Origin: Atopobium minutum
GTDB lineage: Bacteria; Actinomycetota; Coriobacteriia; Coriobacteriales; Atopobiaceae
Direction of reading: 5' to 3'
DNA: 64,000 nt
Assembly: GCA_900105895.1 (NCBI GenBank)
Contig: FNSH01000001.1
Span: 310,001-374,000 of the forward strand
The notes beneath the pieces were generated by a model. That model worked only from the letters and a program-made list of their open reading frames with translations. It was not told the DNA's origin and did not search any database. The position numbers and the translations under genes are program-made. Below are positions 17,322 through 26,735 of the stretch, one piece after another. Each line of letters begins with the position of its first letter. The stretch's first letter is position 1.

Positions 17322-18512
17322 CTAATGAGCTTGAGAGTTGGTTGTAGGGGACGTATCAGCGTCCTTATTTTTGCCATCCTCAGACTGCTGGGCGCTCTCT
17401 TCTTCTTTTTTCTTTGCGGCAGCCTCATCCGCGTCTGAAGGGGGATTTTTTGTGCCATCGGTCACACGACCACCCGAACCAGGATTGACTGACTCAGAGC
17501 CTACCTTGCGATAGCTTGGTTTGGAGGGCACGCGCACGTTAATGTAAGTAATTTGGTTAGGATACTGGGTAAGGAGCTGTGAAACCACACTCTCTTTGGT
17601 GGAAATATCGCTAGCGGCACCCAAAGATACCTCTACCCCACTGGACAACACGCAAGAAATAGACTCAGTACTTGCAGCGGAATAGCTGACAATATCTTTG
17701 GAAAAGTCTTTGCTAAATCCATTGATGTACTTCAACACTGCCAAGATTGTGGCATCAGAGGTCTTAGTTGCGGCCTTGGGCGTAATAGAAGAAGGTACGT
17801 TGGTAATCAACAGACAGCCCAGTTGATTGGCTTGTTGCAGGGCTACCGTTGTTGCAGATTCATCCTTTGAGGTGGTGATCTTAAACGGCTCAATCCACAC
17901 GCCATCATCGCCAATATACCACGCAATATCGCCTGAACTCATAAGGACAATAGCGGACGCTTTGCGCTCTTCCACTTGCACCGTAAGCTTGTTAGGAAAA
18001 GAGCGACCAATGTGTACTTCACCTGCCCAGGGATTCTTTTGGATGTTTTGAGCAATCTCTGAAGTATTTACGTTAAGCAAGGTAGTTCCCGCAGGAACAG
18101 CAGCAAGCTTAGCAATGGACTCGGAATCCATATGCTGCGTTGGCTGCGCATCAATAGACTCAATCACAAATACCGGCAGTTGAGACAAAACCAGCAGCAC
18201 CAACACTAAAGAAATAGCTGCTGCTGCAATGCCAATCAGAACACGGAGCGGAGAAACAGACAGCTTGGACAAGCTAAGCGAGAAACCCTTAGAGGACTTC
18301 GCGCTTTTTGCTGTGCTAGTACTACCAGAGCCCGACGAACCCTCACGCTTGTTTGCGTTTTCGATGCGCAGCTGCATGGACTGTTTAGCAGCAATACGCG
18401 CAGGGCTTGCTCCACGCTTCTTAAGCTGCTTAACAGCACGCGCCGTCTCTCGTTTTGTTGGCTTTTTTCGAGGTGTAGGCTTTACCTTCTTGCGATCTGA
18501 ATCGGCTGCCAT
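17322..18512 (-). CDS. ftsQ: Cell division protein FtsQ/DivIB
   Basis: A 396-residue bitopic protein. Residues 1-90 are basic and disordered with an RKKPTKRETARAVKQLKK stretch; a transmembrane helix lies at about 95-118 (LIGIAAAAISLVLVLLVLSQL), followed by the POTRA domain (FVIESIDAQPTQHMDSESIAKLA) and the FtsQ domain (WAGEVHIGRSFPNKLTVQVEERKA). The C-terminal 60 residues are low-complexity (Gly/Asp/Lys/Glu). FtsQ links FtsL/DivIC with septal wall enzymes. The gene lies 24 bp after murC. Confidence 0.88.
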   Translation of the reverse strand: MAADSDRKKVKPTPRKKPTKRETARAVKQLKKRGASPARIAAKQSMQLRIENANKREGSSGSGSTSTAKSAKSSKGFSLSLSKLSVSPLRVLIGIAAAAISLVLVLLVLSQLPVFVIESIDAQPTQHMDSESIAKLAAVPAGTTLLNVNTSEIAQNIQKNPWAGEVHIGRSFPNKLTVQVEERKASAIVLMSSGDIAWYIGDDGVWIEPFKITTSKDESATTVALQQANQLGCLLITNVPSSITPKAATKTSDATILAVLKYINGFSKDFSKDIVSYSAASTESISCVLSSGVEVSLGAASDISTKESVVSQLLTQYPNQITYINVRVPSKPSYRKVGSESVNPGSGGRVTDGTKNPPSDADEAAAKKKEEESAQQSEDGKNKDADTSPTTNSQAH

Positions 18513-18535
18513 GCGTACTAACCCGTTCGTTGATG

Positions 18536-19963
18536 TTATGACTGCTGTGCAGCGCCATCAAGACGTGCCTGCATGGCCTCAATAAACTGTGGCCCCAGCA
18601 AGGTTATGTCGCCAGCACCTTGTGTAATAAGCAGATCGCCCTCCTGGCAAACATCGCACAGTTTTTCTACCAAGCCATGGTGAACTGGCACAAAACTAAC
18701 CTGTGGCACCGTGCCCAACTTACGCACCGCCTGAGAAATTGTTTTGCCAGAAACACCTGGAATGGGCATCTCGCCAGCAGAAAATACATCTGCCACAAAC
18801 AGCACATCTGCATCGTTAAATGCTACTCCAAACTGATCCGCCAGTGCCTGCGTACGAGAATACCTATGCGGCTGGAAGCACACAATAATGCGCTTGAAGC
18901 CCAACGGTTTAGCTGCAGCAAGGGTGGCTGCAATCTCAGTTGGATGATGACCATAGTCATCCACCACAGTAATGCCAGCTATGGTGCCTACCTGCGTAAA
19001 GCGACGATGTGCCCCACCAAAATGCAATAGTGCCGCGGCCGCCTGCGTAACATCAAAACCAAGCACATCTGCTACCGCAAGTGCAGCCGTAGCGTTTGCC
19101 ATGTTATGACGGCCAGGGTTGGCGCTCAGAGTAACGTGCACAACACTGCCAGCAGGCGTGGTGACGCTCAGGTTACTTGTAATGCCCGTGCCACGCTCGC
19201 CAGCACACACCACGTAGTCATTGGTATCGGCAAAGCCATAGGTTACAAAGCGACGGTGTGTATTGCGCGCAAGTTCAACAAAATGCGGGTCATCACCGTT
19301 AATAACTATACAACCGGCCTCTCCTACCAAATCCATAAACTGGCAGAAGGTCTTCTCGACATTCTCGATAGTACCGTAATGATCCAGATGGTCAGCCTCT
19401 ACGTTGGTAACCACTGCAATGGATGGCTCGAGGTATAAGAAGGAACCGTCGGACTCATCCGCCTCACAGACAAAGTAGCCGCCCTTACCATCACGGCCAT
19501 TGGTGCCGTACTCCTCAACAATGCCGCCAATCAAAAACGCGGGATCTTTTCCCATGTGATCAAGCATGGAAGCAACCATGGAAGACGTAGTGGTCTTGCC
19601 ATGCGTACCGGCTACAGCAATCTCCGTGCGGCCACGCCCTAAAGCAGCCAGCATCTTTGCACGCGGCCAAATCTGGATACCAAGTTCACGAGCACGAATG
19701 ACCTCGGGATTGGTTTCTGGAATAGCAGAAGAAACGACCACAACATCGGGCATGAGGTCATCAATGTTTTGGGCTTCGTGGCCTATGCGTACCTCAATAC
19801 CGGCCTCCACGAGCTTGCGCACGTAATGCGACTGCTTGAGGTCCGAACCGCTTACACAAGCACCACGCTGATGCAACACCAATGCAATGCCGCTCATGCC
19901 AGCACCACCAATACCTACAAAGTGGGCGCTCGAGAAGGGCAGGGCAGTTATGGATTGGGACAT
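18536..19963 (-). CDS. murC: UDP-N-acetylmuramate-L-alanine ligase
   Basis: A 475-residue Mur ligase adding L-Ala to UDP-MurNAc. The N-terminal Rossmann domain has HFVGIGGAGMSGIA; the central domain has the ATP loop AGTHGKTTTSSM and EADESDGSF; the C-terminal domain has DDYGHHPTEI and CFQPHRYSR. AGGAG stands six bases before the ATG. Full length and intact. Confidence 0.97.
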   Translation of the reverse strand: MSQSITALPFSSAHFVGIGGAGMSGIALVLHQRGACVSGSDLKQSHYVRKLVEAGIEVRIGHEAQNIDDLMPDVVVVSSAIPETNPEVIRARELGIQIWPRAKMLAALGRGRTEIAVAGTHGKTTTSSMVASMLDHMGKDPAFLIGGIVEEYGTNGRDGKGGYFVCEADESDGSFLYLEPSIAVVTNVEADHLDHYGTIENVEKTFCQFMDLVGEAGCIVINGDDPHFVELARNTHRRFVTYGFADTNDYVVCAGERGTGITSNLSVTTPAGSVVHVTLSANPGRHNMANATAALAVADVLGFDVTQAAAALLHFGGAHRRFTQVGTIAGITVVDDYGHHPTEIAATLAAAKPLGFKRIIVCFQPHRYSRTQALADQFGVAFNDADVLFVADVFSAGEMPIPGVSGKTISQAVRKLGTVPQVSFVPVHHGLVEKLCDVCQEGDLLITQGAGDITLLGPQFIEAMQARLDGAAQQS

Positions 19964-20027
19964 AGTATCTCCTAGGAGTCTAAAAAGGACACTATAACTC
20001 TACCCCATCTTGAAGGGAGCAAAGCCT

Positions 20028-21164
20028 CTACGAACGCTTCTTTGACACGCTCTCCACTTCATTGGCGAGAAGAGCCGCAGCGGTTGCCGAGCCCAAGCCA
20101 TTGGCAGATTCACGCATATCTGCTAGCTGAGCAGGGCTGTCAATAAGCGATAACAACGTCTGCGAGAAGACCTTCTCGCCCAGCTGATCGTCTGCTACCA
20201 TGCGCGCGGCACCACAATCTACCAGCAAGCGCGCATTGGTGGTTTGGTGGTCTGCCGTTGCAAAGGGATAGGGCACCAGCACGGAAGGAACGGACAGTGC
20301 AGCAATCTCTGCAATGGAAGAAGCACCGGCGCGCGAGACAACCAGATCCGCTGCAGCCAATACAGCTCCCATATTGGCAATGTAAGGCATAACATGATAA
20401 CGCTGTTTTTCTTTATCGCTCAGATCCAGCTCGAGCAGCGTTTGATCGTAATCTGCTGCGCCCGTAGAATGGATAACATAGAGGTCTTGCCTGGACAAAA
20501 GCTCAGACTTAAGCGCCGCAAGCGCACTATTAAGGTGCTTGGCACCCAAGCTGCCACCAAACACCACTACCAAGCGTGCATCTTGAGGGACGTGTATGGC
20601 CTGACGACCCGCTGTACGTGTGGACTGAACCACGGACTTACGCACTGGATTACCAGTAACTTTAATGCGCTCATCGGAGCCTAGAATTTTTTGAAAGGCC
20701 TCTTGTGCAGCGGGAAAAGCAACGCATACGGCAGCGGATTTTTTTGCAGATGTTTTATTGGCCAGGCCTGGGACAGAGTTTTGCTCATGCAATACAACGG
20801 GCACCTTATGAGAAGCACACCAATCAACAAGGGGCAGCTCCACGTAGGCACCAAATCCCACCGCTACATCAGGCGCGCCAGTAGCACTAAAGCGTCGTCC
20901 AAGCTCCGCCTGTGCCTTACGGATACGCCACAATGCCGTTACCAACGTCCAAGGACGAGAGCGATCAAAACCGGTTACCTGCAAAGGAACAAAATCATAG
21001 CCAGCCTCGGGCACAAGTTTTGCCTCAAGGCGATTAGGCTGACCGTAAAACGTAACATGATGGCCACGTGCCACAAGCTCCTCTGCCAGAGCAAGGGCAG
21101 GATTTACATGACCAGCAGTGCCTCCAGCAGCAAGAGCAATCTCAAGCTTAGTAGTAGTTGTCAA
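20028..21164 (-). CDS. murG: UDP-GlcNAc:lipid I N-acetylglucosaminyltransferase
   Basis: A 378-residue GT28 enzyme that turns lipid I into lipid II on the inner membrane face. It has AAGGTAGHVNPALA at the N-terminus, GFGAYVELPLV, LHEQNSVPGLANK and VVSRAGASSIAEI for UDP-GlcNAc binding. It begins with TTG at 21164: AGGAGG lies eight bases upstream, five bases after the end of ftsW, and no better start is near. Confidence 0.96.
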   Translation of the reverse strand: MTTTTKLEIALAAGGTAGHVNPALALAEELVARGHHVTFYGQPNRLEAKLVPEAGYDFVPLQVTGFDRSRPWTLVTALWRIRKAQAELGRRFSATGAPDVAVGFGAYVELPLVDWCASHKVPVVLHEQNSVPGLANKTSAKKSAAVCVAFPAAQEAFQKILGSDERIKVTGNPVRKSVVQSTRTAGRQAIHVPQDARLVVVFGGSLGAKHLNSALAALKSELLSRQDLYVIHSTGAADYDQTLLELDLSDKEKQRYHVMPYIANMGAVLAAADLVVSRAGASSIAEIAALSVPSVLVPYPFATADHQTTNARLLVDCGAARMVADDQLGEKVFSQTLLSLIDSPAQLADMRESANGLGSATAAALLANEVESVSKKRS

Positions 21165-21169
21165 TTGGA

Positions 21170-22816
21170 TTACCTCCTGCGATTATCCTTTGACGAGTCC
21201 GATCTGCGTGAGCGTAGGCGCTCCGCCGGACTGGGCCCCAAGTCTATACGGGTCGCACGATCAGTACGGGTTGTGCGCTCGCTACGGGTCGTACGATCCG
21301 AGCGCTCCGAGCGAGAAGACCGCGTTGTCTGCACGTCGCGCGCCTTGTCCGCAGCTGCTTTGCTCCGAAAACTCAACACGGTGCGGTGCGTGTTTTCTTG
21401 GGCAGCAGCAGAAACATTGGATCTGGTGTGTGCGGAGGACCGAGTAGCACTGCGTCTTTGGACAGAAACCACCCCAGAGTCTGAGGAGTCCTGATACGCA
21501 CTCCCCTTCTGATCGTTTGCCAAGCTCATCTGGCTACGACGACGATCAAACTCGGTCTCAGGCAAAACGCTTTGCTTGGATACCGACAAAATAAGACCCA
21601 CCAACGCCAACGTGGATATGATAGACGAACCACCATAGGACAAAAACGGCAGGGGCTTTCCTGTCATGGGAGCAATACCTAAGATTCCCATAACGTTTAC
21701 AAACAATTGGATAATAATAAGCGAGGTACAACCAGCAGCAATAAGCTTGCCGCACAGATCAGGTGCATTCTTAGCAATACGATAGCCGTAGTAAAGAAAC
21801 GCACAAAAGCCTGCAATAACCGCAAGTGTGCCGATAAGACCGGTCTCCTCGCCAATAACTGCAAAAATAAAATCGTTATGCGCTTCGGGCAAATAGGAAT
21901 ACTTTTGGCGTGACATACCAATACCCGCGCCCATAAAACCGCCGCTACCAAAGGCATAAAACCCTTGAAGGATCTGATAGCCCGCACCATAGGGATCTGC
22001 CTCAGGATTGAACATGGTAAAAACGCGGGCACGTGAATAATCGTCCACCAAAATATATACAAGCATAAACGCAGCGACAGCTGCCGCAGCAAGCAATAAG
22101 GGACGCATGGGATACCCGGAAAGGTATGCCATCACTAAGATGGTGCCACTCAAAATAAGCGTCGTGCCTTTATCCGGCTGAAACAAAATAAGTACTACAG
22201 GCGCCACAATGTGGAGAGCAACCGCTTGATAAAACTGACGATCCGTCATTGATTGCTCTGCAAAATATCTATATAAGATATCTGCCGTATACAAAACAAT
22301 AACGACCTTTACAAATTCGGATGGCTGGAATGAAAATCCCGCAAGATTAAGCCAGCGTACTGCGCCTTTAGTAGCAATACCCAAACCAGCTGTTAATAAC
22401 AACAGCGCAATCGACACCGCCCAGGCTAAGAACAGTCCTTTACGCAGGGTGTGGTAGTCAATCATACTGAGCAGCACAGCAACAACAACACCAATCGCTG
22501 CATAAACGAGCTGACGCTTAAAGAAATATGCAGGATCTCCTGCAGACTGCAGCGCCTTCACAGAGCTGGCCGAGTAAATCATGACCAGACCAAATACCAC
22601 AAGTGCAGCCACGATAAGCGACAAAATCAGACGAGGCTCCATAAAGCGTGCAGGAACACCAGCGGCTATACGCTCCAAAAAGGACTTCTTGCTTTGTGCG
22701 CGTCTGCCAGAAGCATCGGTGCGCTCACTGCTGCGCTTTGTTGTATCCAATGACGCACGCTTGGTGCGTGTATTGGGTTTAGCTTGTTGAGATGTACCAC
22801 GAGTAGGAGATGCCAT
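21170..22816 (-). CDS. ftsW: Septal peptidoglycan glycosyltransferase FtsW
   Basis: A 548-residue SEDS protein polymerising lipid II at the septum. About ten hydrophobic segments lie between residues 60 and 430, with FQPDKGTTLI, LPEAHNDFIFAVIGEETGLIG and PLPFLSYGGSS as family marks. The N-terminal 55 residues are basic. The C-terminal 115 residues are a hydrophilic extension with Arg/Ser/Thr/Asp repeats (TTRSSRSERSDRTTRSERTT) encoded by 9-bp-like units; this makes the protein longer than the usual 370-420 residues. Lies between murD and murG. Confidence 0.94.
   Translation of the reverse strand: MASPTRGTSQQAKPNTRTKRASLDTTKRSSERTDASGRRAQSKKSFLERIAAGVPARFMEPRLILSLIVAALVVFGLVMIYSASSVKALQSAGDPAYFFKRQLVYAAIGVVVAVLLSMIDYHTLRKGLFLAWAVSIALLLLTAGLGIATKGAVRWLNLAGFSFQPSEFVKVVIVLYTADILYRYFAEQSMTDRQFYQAVALHIVAPVVLILFQPDKGTTLILSGTILVMAYLSGYPMRPLLLAAAAVAAFMLVYILVDDYSRARVFTMFNPEADPYGAGYQILQGFYAFGSGGFMGAGIGMSRQKYSYLPEAHNDFIFAVIGEETGLIGTLAVIAGFCAFLYYGYRIAKNAPDLCGKLIAAGCTSLIIIQLFVNVMGILGIAPMTGKPLPFLSYGGSSIISTLALVGLILSVSKQSVLPETEFDRRRSQMSLANDQKGSAYQDSSDSGVVSVQRRSATRSSAHTRSNVSAAAQENTHRTVLSFRSKAAADKARDVQTTRSSRSERSDRTTRSERTTRTDRATRIDLGPSPAERLRSRRSDSSKDNRRR
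21230..21340. repeat. Low-complexity 9-bp-like repeats in the ftsW 3' end
   Basis: Plus-strand units such as CGGGTCGTACGAT and CGCTCCGAGCG recur and encode Arg/Ser/Thr/Asp/Glu triplets at the C-terminal tail of FtsW. They lie beyond the membrane domain. Confidence 0.6.
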
Positions 22817-22818
22817 AC

Positions 22819-24225
22819 TTAGCGCTCCTGAATTTTAGTTGCAACAAGCTGCTTAAAGACGCAACCACGCTCTTCATATCCGGAAAACTCATCAAATGAT
22901 GAACAGGCCGGAGAGAGCAATACGGTGTCCTGCGGCCCAGCAAGCTCACAGGCACGCTCTAGAGCATCCGCCAAATGTTCTGCACGCACAAGCTTGGGCG
23001 TCGTAGGCATATGAGCAGCCACAGCGGCCGCAGCTAGAGCAGATTGAAAACGCTCACCAGCTTGGCCAAAACACACCACAGCCTTACAGCTTGTCAAAGC
23101 AGCTTGACAAAAGCTTGCAAGGTTCGTGCCCTTATCGTGTCCACCTGCCATAAGCACAATGGTTTGAGGAGGGAAGGCACTTAAGGCTTTGAGTGCAGCG
23201 TCGGGATTGGTTGCTTTGGAATCGTTTATAAACGTAACGCCATTAAGCTGGCCGACCGTCTCAATGCGATGCGGCAGAGGGCTAAAGCTGGCAAGCGTTT
23301 GTGCAATACTGCTAGCAGCAGCTCCCACCTCCAGTGCAGCAGCAGCGGAAGCTAGGGCATTTTGTATATTGTGCGCACCCTTGAGCAACAGCTCATCCAC
23401 AGAAATGAGCTCAACCTCTGTTCCATCTAACCGTACCACCAGCAAATTGTTACGCACAAAAGCAGCGCTTGGCGTCTGAGGGTCTGCAGAGCTGCTTACC
23501 ACACAAGTACGAATCTTGCGAGCAGCAAGGCGCTGTACCAGATCCTTGAGGTTGTCATCAGAAGAAACAATGGCAAGGTCATTCGGACCAAGATTGGCAA
23601 AAATACGTTCTTTGGCGGCACTATAGTTATCAAGCGAACGATGCCATGCCAGATGATCGGGGGTGATATTAAGCAACACGGCCACACGCGGATGCAGAGT
23701 TGAACTCCCAGCCAACTGAAAGCTGGAAAGCTCTGCTACAAACCACTCGTCTTTTTGACGAGAAGGTACACAGCTAATGCTCAGTGTGCCAATATTGCCC
23801 ACTGCTTGAGCAGCTAGACCAGCCTGCTGCAACATCGTACAGGTAAGTGTGGTGGTGGTGGTTTTACCGTTGGTGCCCGTAATGCCAATCCACTTGGCAG
23901 GACTTTCACGAAAGGCAAACTCAGGCTCGCCCATAATCTGGCTGGAATGGTTTTGAGCACTGAGAAAAAAATCGCAAAACTCAGAGATGCCCGGAGAAGA
24001 GATGGCCACGTCATAGCTGCCCTCAACGCTGTCGCAGCCTACAACAACACGTACACCATAAGCTTCAAGCTGTGCGGTTTTCTCACTTGCAGTAGACGAG
24101 GCACCACCATACAGGGTGATGGAAGATACACGGCTGGGATCAAGGGTAAGGAGGTAGTCGCAGACGGCAAAACCCGTTTTGCCCAGTCCAAGCACGAGTA
24201 CATTTCCTAAATTCCAAACAGCCAT
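22819..24225 (-). CDS. murD: UDP-N-acetylmuramoylalanine-D-glutamate ligase
   Basis: A 468-residue Mur ligase adding D-Glu. It has VLGLGKTGFAV at the N-terminus, GITGTNGKTTTTTL as ATP loop, ELSSFQL, NITPDHLAWHRS and INDSKATNPDA in the usual order. Starts with ATG 15 bases past the mraY stop and ends two bases before ftsW starts, so tightly coupled. Confidence 0.96.
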   Translation of the reverse strand: MAVWNLGNVLVLGLGKTGFAVCDYLLTLDPSRVSSITLYGGASSTASEKTAQLEAYGVRVVVGCDSVEGSYDVAISSPGISEFCDFFLSAQNHSSQIMGEPEFAFRESPAKWIGITGTNGKTTTTTLTCTMLQQAGLAAQAVGNIGTLSISCVPSRQKDEWFVAELSSFQLAGSSTLHPRVAVLLNITPDHLAWHRSLDNYSAAKERIFANLGPNDLAIVSSDDNLKDLVQRLAARKIRTCVVSSSADPQTPSAAFVRNNLLVVRLDGTEVELISVDELLLKGAHNIQNALASAAAALEVGAAASSIAQTLASFSPLPHRIETVGQLNGVTFINDSKATNPDAALKALSAFPPQTIVLMAGGHDKGTNLASFCQAALTSCKAVVCFGQAGERFQSALAAAAVAAHMPTTPKLVRAEHLADALERACELAGPQDTVLLSPACSSFDEFSGYEERGCVFKQLVATKIQER

Positions 24226-24239
24226 ATTAAACCTAACCG

Positions 24240-25271
24240 TTACTTAAGCTGGAAGTACAACGCAAAGCCAAGGGCTGCAAACGCTGCCGAAATAATCCAG
24301 AAGCGGATAACAACTTTAGTTTCGCTCCAGCCAAGCTTCTCAAAATGATGATGAATGGGAGCCATTAAAAAGACACGCTTACCGGTAAGCTTGAAACTGC
24401 ACACCTGGATCATGACCGACAATGCTTCCACCACAAACAGGCCACCCATAACTACCGAGACTACCTCGGTCTTGGTAAGAACAGCCAGCGCCGCAAAGGC
24501 AGCACCAAAAGCCAACGAACCCGTATCCCCCATAAAGATGGATGCGGGGTAGCAGTTAAACCACAAAAATCCAATGAGACCACCAGCAATAGATGCAGCA
24601 AACACCGCAAGGTTTACTTCGGAAGAACTAAAGGCAACTGCAGCCATCATAAGCATGACAACAAGCACCGTTCCACCGGAAAGACCATCAAGACCATCGG
24701 TGAGATTAACGGCATTGGACATGCCCGCCATCAGAAGGAAAACAAAAAAGATGTACAGCCAAGGCACGGAAATAGCCATGCCATTAAGTACAAAGGTACT
24801 GGTTAAGAACCCAAGGTTAAGATCAAGGCCACCGGGAAAACGCAGTACCGGAGCGATATCGCACATATTTACGGCAAGCAAACCGAAGGTAACAGAAATG
24901 ATAAACAGGCCAATCATCTTCTGTTTGGGGGTAAGGCCCAACGAGCGACCGTGTGCCACAGACTCTATGTCATCTGCAATACCAAGCAAGGCTGTAATAC
25001 TGGTTGCGCCAAAGCCGATAATAAGATTGGCAGACCAGCGCGCCAGAAGCATGCAGGTAAGAGACATGGCCACCAAAATGATGAAGCCACCCATAGTGGG
25101 GGTTCCCTGCTTAATGAGGTGACGCTGGGGACCGTCAGCACGAATTTGCTGACCTACTCCCTTGCGACGCATGAGCTTAATAAAAAGCGGCATCAGCACC
25201 AAAACGATAGCAGCAGAAAGTCCCATTGCCAAAAAGACTTGATAGCTCGGATAGCTTGGCTTACCAAACAC
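24240..25271 (-). CDS. mraY: Phospho-N-acetylmuramoyl-pentapeptide transferase
   Basis: A 343-residue, ten-helix membrane enzyme making lipid I. The conserved segments GTPTMGG, LTDGLDGL, GFLWFNCYPASIFMGDTGS and MAPIHHHFEKLGW are all present. It begins with GTG at 25271 sharing a single base with the murF stop codon (TAGTG), a translational-coupling arrangement. Confidence 0.97.
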   Translation of the reverse strand: MFGKPSYPSYQVFLAMGLSAAIVLVLMPLFIKLMRRKGVGQQIRADGPQRHLIKQGTPTMGGFIILVAMSLTCMLLARWSANLIIGFGATSITALLGIADDIESVAHGRSLGLTPKQKMIGLFIISVTFGLLAVNMCDIAPVLRFPGGLDLNLGFLTSTFVLNGMAISVPWLYIFFVFLLMAGMSNAVNLTDGLDGLSGGTVLVVMLMMAAVAFSSSEVNLAVFAASIAGGLIGFLWFNCYPASIFMGDTGSLAFGAAFAALAVLTKTEVVSVVMGGLFVVEALSVMIQVCSFKLTGKRVFLMAPIHHHFEKLGWSETKVVIRFWIISAAFAALGFALYFQLK

Positions 25272-26719
25272 TATGCGAGCACCCCCTTTACAAATAGGTC
25301 GAGCGCACTGGACCTTGAGGCCTTTGCCAACACCAAATCTTGAGGGTCCAAGATGGGTTTGAGCGCGGCAACCGCACTGTCCACAGAATCAAACATTTCA
25401 ATTTTATCGTCAGACATGCCCATTGTGATAGCTGCTTCACGCATCCCACCCACAAATTCACTACCGATAAGAACAAGCATATCTAACGGTTTGCCGGCAG
25501 CATACGCACCCACATAGTTGTGAAGTTGTGGGGCCATCTGACCCAACTCACCCATCTCGCCCAGAACGGCCACACGCTTGCCTGTGCAAGGCAACGAAGT
25601 CAACACGTCTAGGGCAGCTGCCATAGAGCTGGGACTTGCATTATAACTGTCATCAATCATGCGTGGTTTATTCCCACCACCGACAATTTCTAAGCGCATA
25701 TGTGTCTGAGGCATAGTTTGTATAGCTTCAATGCTAGCTTTATGGTTTATATTAAGCTTATCTGCAACAGCTAACGCTAAAAGATAGTCATTTAACAGAT
25801 GTTTTCCAGGAATTGGTAGTTGTGCAGGCTGTATATCACCATTTTCATAATATACATCACAGCAAACATAACCTTCATCTGTAAGCTTAATGTTTTGAGC
25901 GCTGAGATTATCATGAGAAGATATACCAACATACGAGGTAGCTATCGAATTTACTTGTGCATACTTACTATCAATATAGCTACTAAAGTCATCAGAACTC
26001 GTTAAATAGAGGCAGGGCTCAATTTGCATACTTTCAAGTGTAGCTTGAGCCATTCCAGAAACGATTTCTGCCTTAGCTTTTGCAATATTTTCACGTGAAC
26101 CTAACAAGCCAATATGGCTTGTTCCAATATTAGTAATAACCGCCAGAGTTGGACGTACTGCAGCGGCTAGGCGCGCGATCTCACCGGGGTGATTCATGCC
26201 CATTTCGGCCACAATAACCTGTGTATCCTCGGGCGCAGAAAGCAATGTCAGGGGCAGGCCAATCAGGTTGTTAAAATTACCCTTAGTAGCATGCGTTCTA
26301 TATTGAGCAGAAATTGCTGCTGCAAGCATATCCTTTGTAGTGGTTTTCCCTACCGATCCCGTTACGCCAACAACCAGCCACTCTGCATGTTTTTGACGCC
26401 ATGCTTGTGTAAGACGCAGCAAAAACTCTTCTCCATCATCATGAGCTGCACGAACAACAGCACAGTGTTTCTCGGCAGCCAAAGCAAGCAGCTCTTCTGT
26501 AGGATCTGCTGTAAGTACAACACAGGCGGCACCGTTTTGTATTGCCGCAGGTGCATAGGCATTGCCATCAGTACGCTCACCGACAAAGGCTACAAACAAA
26601 CCATCCGTACCTACCGCACGAGAATCAATTGCCACGCCCTTTGCTATGCGGTTGGGATCCCCCGCCACCAAAATACTGCTGGTAGCTGAGCAAATAGAAG
26701 CAACATCCAAAGTAACCAT
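25271..26719 (-). CDS. murF: UDP-MurNAc-tripeptide:D-Ala-D-Ala ligase
   Basis: A 482-residue Mur ligase that adds D-Ala-D-Ala. It has DSRAVGTDGLFVAF, GVTGSVGKTTTKDM as ATP loop, EMGMNHPGEI, ITNIGTSHI and DDSYNASPSSM. GGAGG five bases before the ATG at 26719 sets the start; further upstream starts run into ftsI. The segment coding residues about 230-320 is richer in A/T and in rarer codons than its surroundings, possibly a recombined stretch. Confidence 0.94.
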   Translation of the reverse strand: MVTLDVASICSATSSILVAGDPNRIAKGVAIDSRAVGTDGLFVAFVGERTDGNAYAPAAIQNGAACVVLTADPTEELLALAAEKHCAVVRAAHDDGEEFLLRLTQAWRQKHAEWLVVGVTGSVGKTTTKDMLAAAISAQYRTHATKGNFNNLIGLPLTLLSAPEDTQVIVAEMGMNHPGEIARLAAAVRPTLAVITNIGTSHIGLLGSRENIAKAKAEIVSGMAQATLESMQIEPCLYLTSSDDFSSYIDSKYAQVNSIATSYVGISSHDNLSAQNIKLTDEGYVCCDVYYENGDIQPAQLPIPGKHLLNDYLLALAVADKLNINHKASIEAIQTMPQTHMRLEIVGGGNKPRMIDDSYNASPSSMAAALDVLTSLPCTGKRVAVLGEMGELGQMAPQLHNYVGAYAAGKPLDMLVLIGSEFVGGMREAAITMGMSDDKIEMFDSVDSAVAALKPILDPQDLVLAKASRSSALDLFVKGVLA

Positions 26720-26735
26720 ACTATCCTCCATGCCC

